17,574 nt of DNA from Marinovum sp. (GTDB lineage Bacteria; Pseudomonadota; Alphaproteobacteria; Rhodobacterales; Rhodobacteraceae): NCBI GenBank assembly GCA_002684375.1, contig NYVC01000016.1, forward strand, positions 17,465 to 35,038. Reading direction: 5' to 3'. Shown one piece after another: positions 16,185 through 17,574 of the stretch (position 1 is its first letter; every line of letters begins with the position of its first letter). The position numbers and the translations under genes were made by a program. The notes under the pieces are model-generated. The model was not told the origin of the DNA and did no database searches. It was given only the letters and a program-made list of their open reading frames with translations.

Positions 16185-16201
16185 CGATTGCCAGCCGAAA
16201 G

Positions 16202-16233
16202 CGTCCAAGGGGCCAAGTCTGGTCTTTTGGACG
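16202..16233. terminator. 14-pair hairpin between convergent htpG and LysR genes
   Basis: Bases 16202-16215 pair with 16220-16233 over 14 positions, three of them G-U, closing an AGTC tetraloop. It sits 18 bases after the htpG stop and 17 before the LysR stop, the expected place for a bidirectional terminator. No long T run follows on either strand (only TTT on the minus side). Confidence 0.55.
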
Positions 16234-16249
16234 TCAGAGTGCGCGGGGT

Positions 16250-17125
16250 TCAGGACCAGTAGTACCTTGTTGCTGCACGGTAGAATTTCTGAACTGCCTT
16301 GGAAAACTTTCGCCCCGGCATTGAGGCGATTTGTATGTCGCGCGAAAGTTCCGCGTCGCTGATGGGCCTCTTGATGACATTTTCGACCAAAACGGCATGC
16401 TCGGGAATGAAAGCAAATCCAAGGCCGGCGGCAACCATGGATTGGACCCAATCTTCACGCTCGGACCGAAACTTGGCATAGAGTTTGATGCCAGACGCCT
16501 CACAGATTTTCAGCATTTTAGCCCGCATTTCACACGCCAAACGATCGACATATTTATGGCCTGATAACTGCGAGAGTGTCAGCGTTTCAAAATCTGCAAG
16601 TTCATGGTTTTCAGGCAATAAAACCATATATTTTTCGCTGTACAGAGGTCGCAGAGTGTAGTCATCCATCCGCAACCCAGTCGGGTTCATGATCGCCAGA
16701 TCGATTTGGTCTGTTTCCAGTGCCTTTTGCAAATCTGGCCATGACATTTCTGTAATTTCCAATTCGCTGTCCTTGCTTTTTGCACTGTGATTTGACATGA
16801 GCTCGGCAACTTTTTTATGGCTGACGGATGACATCATTCCAAGCCGGATCGGTTTGCGTTTCAGCAGACGAAATGAATTTGCTACTTTTTCTGCGGCTTT
16901 GGTTTTTTCGAGAATATTTTGCATTGGGACCACCATTTCGTGGCCAAAATCAGTTAAAAATACCCTGCGTCTTTCGCGAATAAACAACGGAGCACCAAGC
17001 TCGGCCTCAAGGTTCTTAATCGATTTGGTCAATGCAGGTTGCGAAATATTAAGTTCGGTTGCTGCGCGGGTGAAATTCAAGCCGCGTGAGGCAGCAATGA
17101 AATATTTTATTTGTGCGAGTTCCAC
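16250..17125 (-). CDS. LysR-family transcriptional regulator
   Basis: A 291-residue DNA-binding regulator. Residues 1-60 are the LysR winged helix-turn-helix (LAQIKYFIAASRGLNFTRAA, then ISQPALTKSIKNLEAELG, then PLFIRERR and LTDFG), followed by the linker helix. From about residue 90 comes the periplasmic-binding-protein-like effector domain, starting near IRLGMMSSVSH. Length is normal. The start is a GTG at 17125 with a good AAGGGG ribosome site seven bases upstream. It is divergent from the GFA-family gene across 364 bases, and LysR regulators commonly control the divergent neighbour and themselves. An inverted repeat at 17374-17395 could be its site. The effector is unknown. Confidence 0.95.
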   Translation of the reverse strand: MELAQIKYFIAASRGLNFTRAATELNISQPALTKSIKNLEAELGAPLFIRERRRVFLTDFGHEMVVPMQNILEKTKAAEKVANSFRLLKRKPIRLGMMSSVSHKKVAELMSNHSAKSKDSELEITEMSWPDLQKALETDQIDLAIMNPTGLRMDDYTLRPLYSEKYMVLLPENHELADFETLTLSQLSGHKYVDRLACEMRAKMLKICEASGIKLYAKFRSEREDWVQSMVAAGLGFAFIPEHAVLVENVIKRPISDAELSRDIQIASMPGRKFSKAVQKFYRAATRYYWS

Positions 17126-17373
17126 TTGTTACCCCTTTTAAATCGTCCCCACTTTTTTACTGATCGGTATTTTTAATAGTTTACAATCGGAAATGCAATT
17201 ATCCCAAGAGAAATTAACCTATAAAGTAAATATATATGTGACTTTAGAGAGAATTTTATCAGGCCAAGGGCTCCTATCGGAAATTTTTTCGTAAATTGGG
17301 CCAATGTAAGGTTTTTATAAGAAATAATTATATTAAGTGTCTGAAATTATTTTTTAATTTTTCCCAGAATTAG

Positions 17374-17395
17374 GGCATCCTTAAGTATCTATGCC
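17374..17395. promoter_or_regulatory. Inverted repeat, possible LysR regulator site
   Basis: GGCAT (17374-17378) and ATGCC (17391-17395) form a five-base inverted repeat spaced by 12. This is close to the T-N11-A dyad of LysR sites and lies about 65-90 bases upstream of the predicted start of the GFA transcript, where LysR recognition sites usually sit. The short arms make it tentative. Confidence 0.35.
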
Positions 17396-17426
17396 GAATT
17401 GTTATTGATGCATAGCTTAAAAACAG

Positions 17427-17454
17427 TTTAGCTAGGCTACTCATGGGATATACT
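17427..17454 (+). promoter_or_regulatory. Candidate promoter for the GFA-family gene
   Basis: TATACT (17449-17454) is a good -10 box. The upstream hexamer TTTAGC (17427-17432, spacer 16) is a poor -35, as expected for a promoter that needs an activator such as a LysR protein. Transcription would begin near 17461. Confidence 0.35.
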
Positions 17455-17489
17455 GCGAGAAATAACGATAAAAAATAGGAGAGATGCGA

Positions 17490-17574
17490 ATGTCTGGTTA
17501 TAAGGGACAGTGTATGTGCGGTGCGGTTAAATTCGAAGTTCCATGCGAACCTTTTGCGATGCTTGTATGCCACT
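17490..17574 (+). CDS. GFA-family protein (CENP-V/GFA zinc fold), N-terminal fragment
   Basis: Only 28 codons are present before the window ends. They carry the opening of the GFA domain: a GQCMCGAVKFEV motif whose CxCG cysteines bind structural zinc, then VPCEP, then a VCH that should be the start of the CHC zinc motif. This family includes the glutathione-dependent formaldehyde-activating protein and many uncharacterised small proteins. ATG 17490 is chosen because AGGAGA (17477-17482) is seven bases upstream; the in-frame ATG at 17484 is too close to it. The gene is divergent from the LysR regulator and is its most likely target. The family assignment is good; the reaction is unknown. Confidence 0.85.
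   Translation, partial: MSGYKGQCMCGAVKFEVPCEPFAMLVCH

Larger units (their letters stand above)
17126..17489. other. AT-rich divergent intergenic region between LysR and GFA genes
   Basis: 364 bases separate the divergent starts. Most of it is AT-rich sequence with no reading frame of note. It contains the inverted repeat GGCAT-N12-ATGCC (17374-17395), an ATGCAT palindrome at 17408-17413, and a candidate promoter for the GFA gene (17427-17454). No RNA gene is seen. Confidence 0.5.

Overview
The window looks like a chromosomal stretch from an alphaproteobacterium, most likely a Rhodobacterales (roseobacter-type) bacterium of moderate GC. The reasons are the divergent hemE/hemC pair, an S49 peptidase next to a CaCA antiporter, a YadGH-type ABC exporter, and a candidate promoter upstream of htpG that fits the alphaproteobacterial RpoH pattern. 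This placement rests on gene content and sequence style, not on a database search.

Layout. 1-1312 (minus) is a tight run of S49 peptidase, a 55-residue membrane-anchored zinc-ribbon protein, and a Ca2+/Na+ antiporter cut by the window edge. 1407-3094 (minus) is a two-gene ABC-2 exporter; its ATPase seems to start at a rare ATT codon. 3095-3979 is an AT-rich gap with no recognisable gene. 3980-5026 (plus) is a membrane fatty acid desaturase that converges on hemE, the two stop codons sharing one TTAA. hemE (minus) and hemC (plus) diverge from a 98-base region holding a near-perfect inverted repeat with back-to-back -35-like boxes. 7270-8343 (minus) is an exported PQQ-type sugar dehydrogenase.

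8625-11501 (plus) is the most unusual gene: an exported protein made almost entirely of 39 exactly 23-residue MORN units plus a partial fortieth. Its middle part has a four-unit higher-order repeat and strict Trp/Phe alternation, and its only four cysteines lie in the two end caps. After it come about 700 bases without a convincing gene, two small hypothetical proteins, an MFS carrier, htpG (Hsp90), a convergent LysR-type regulator, and, divergent from the regulator, the first codons of a GFA-family (CENP-V/GFA fold) protein cut by the window end.

Most genes are housekeeping or accessory metabolism: haem synthesis, membrane lipid and envelope functions, chaperone, transport. I see no CRISPR array, insertion sequence, phage gene, tRNA or rRNA. 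The best candidate for something undescribed is the periplasmic MORN solenoid; its function cannot be read from the sequence.
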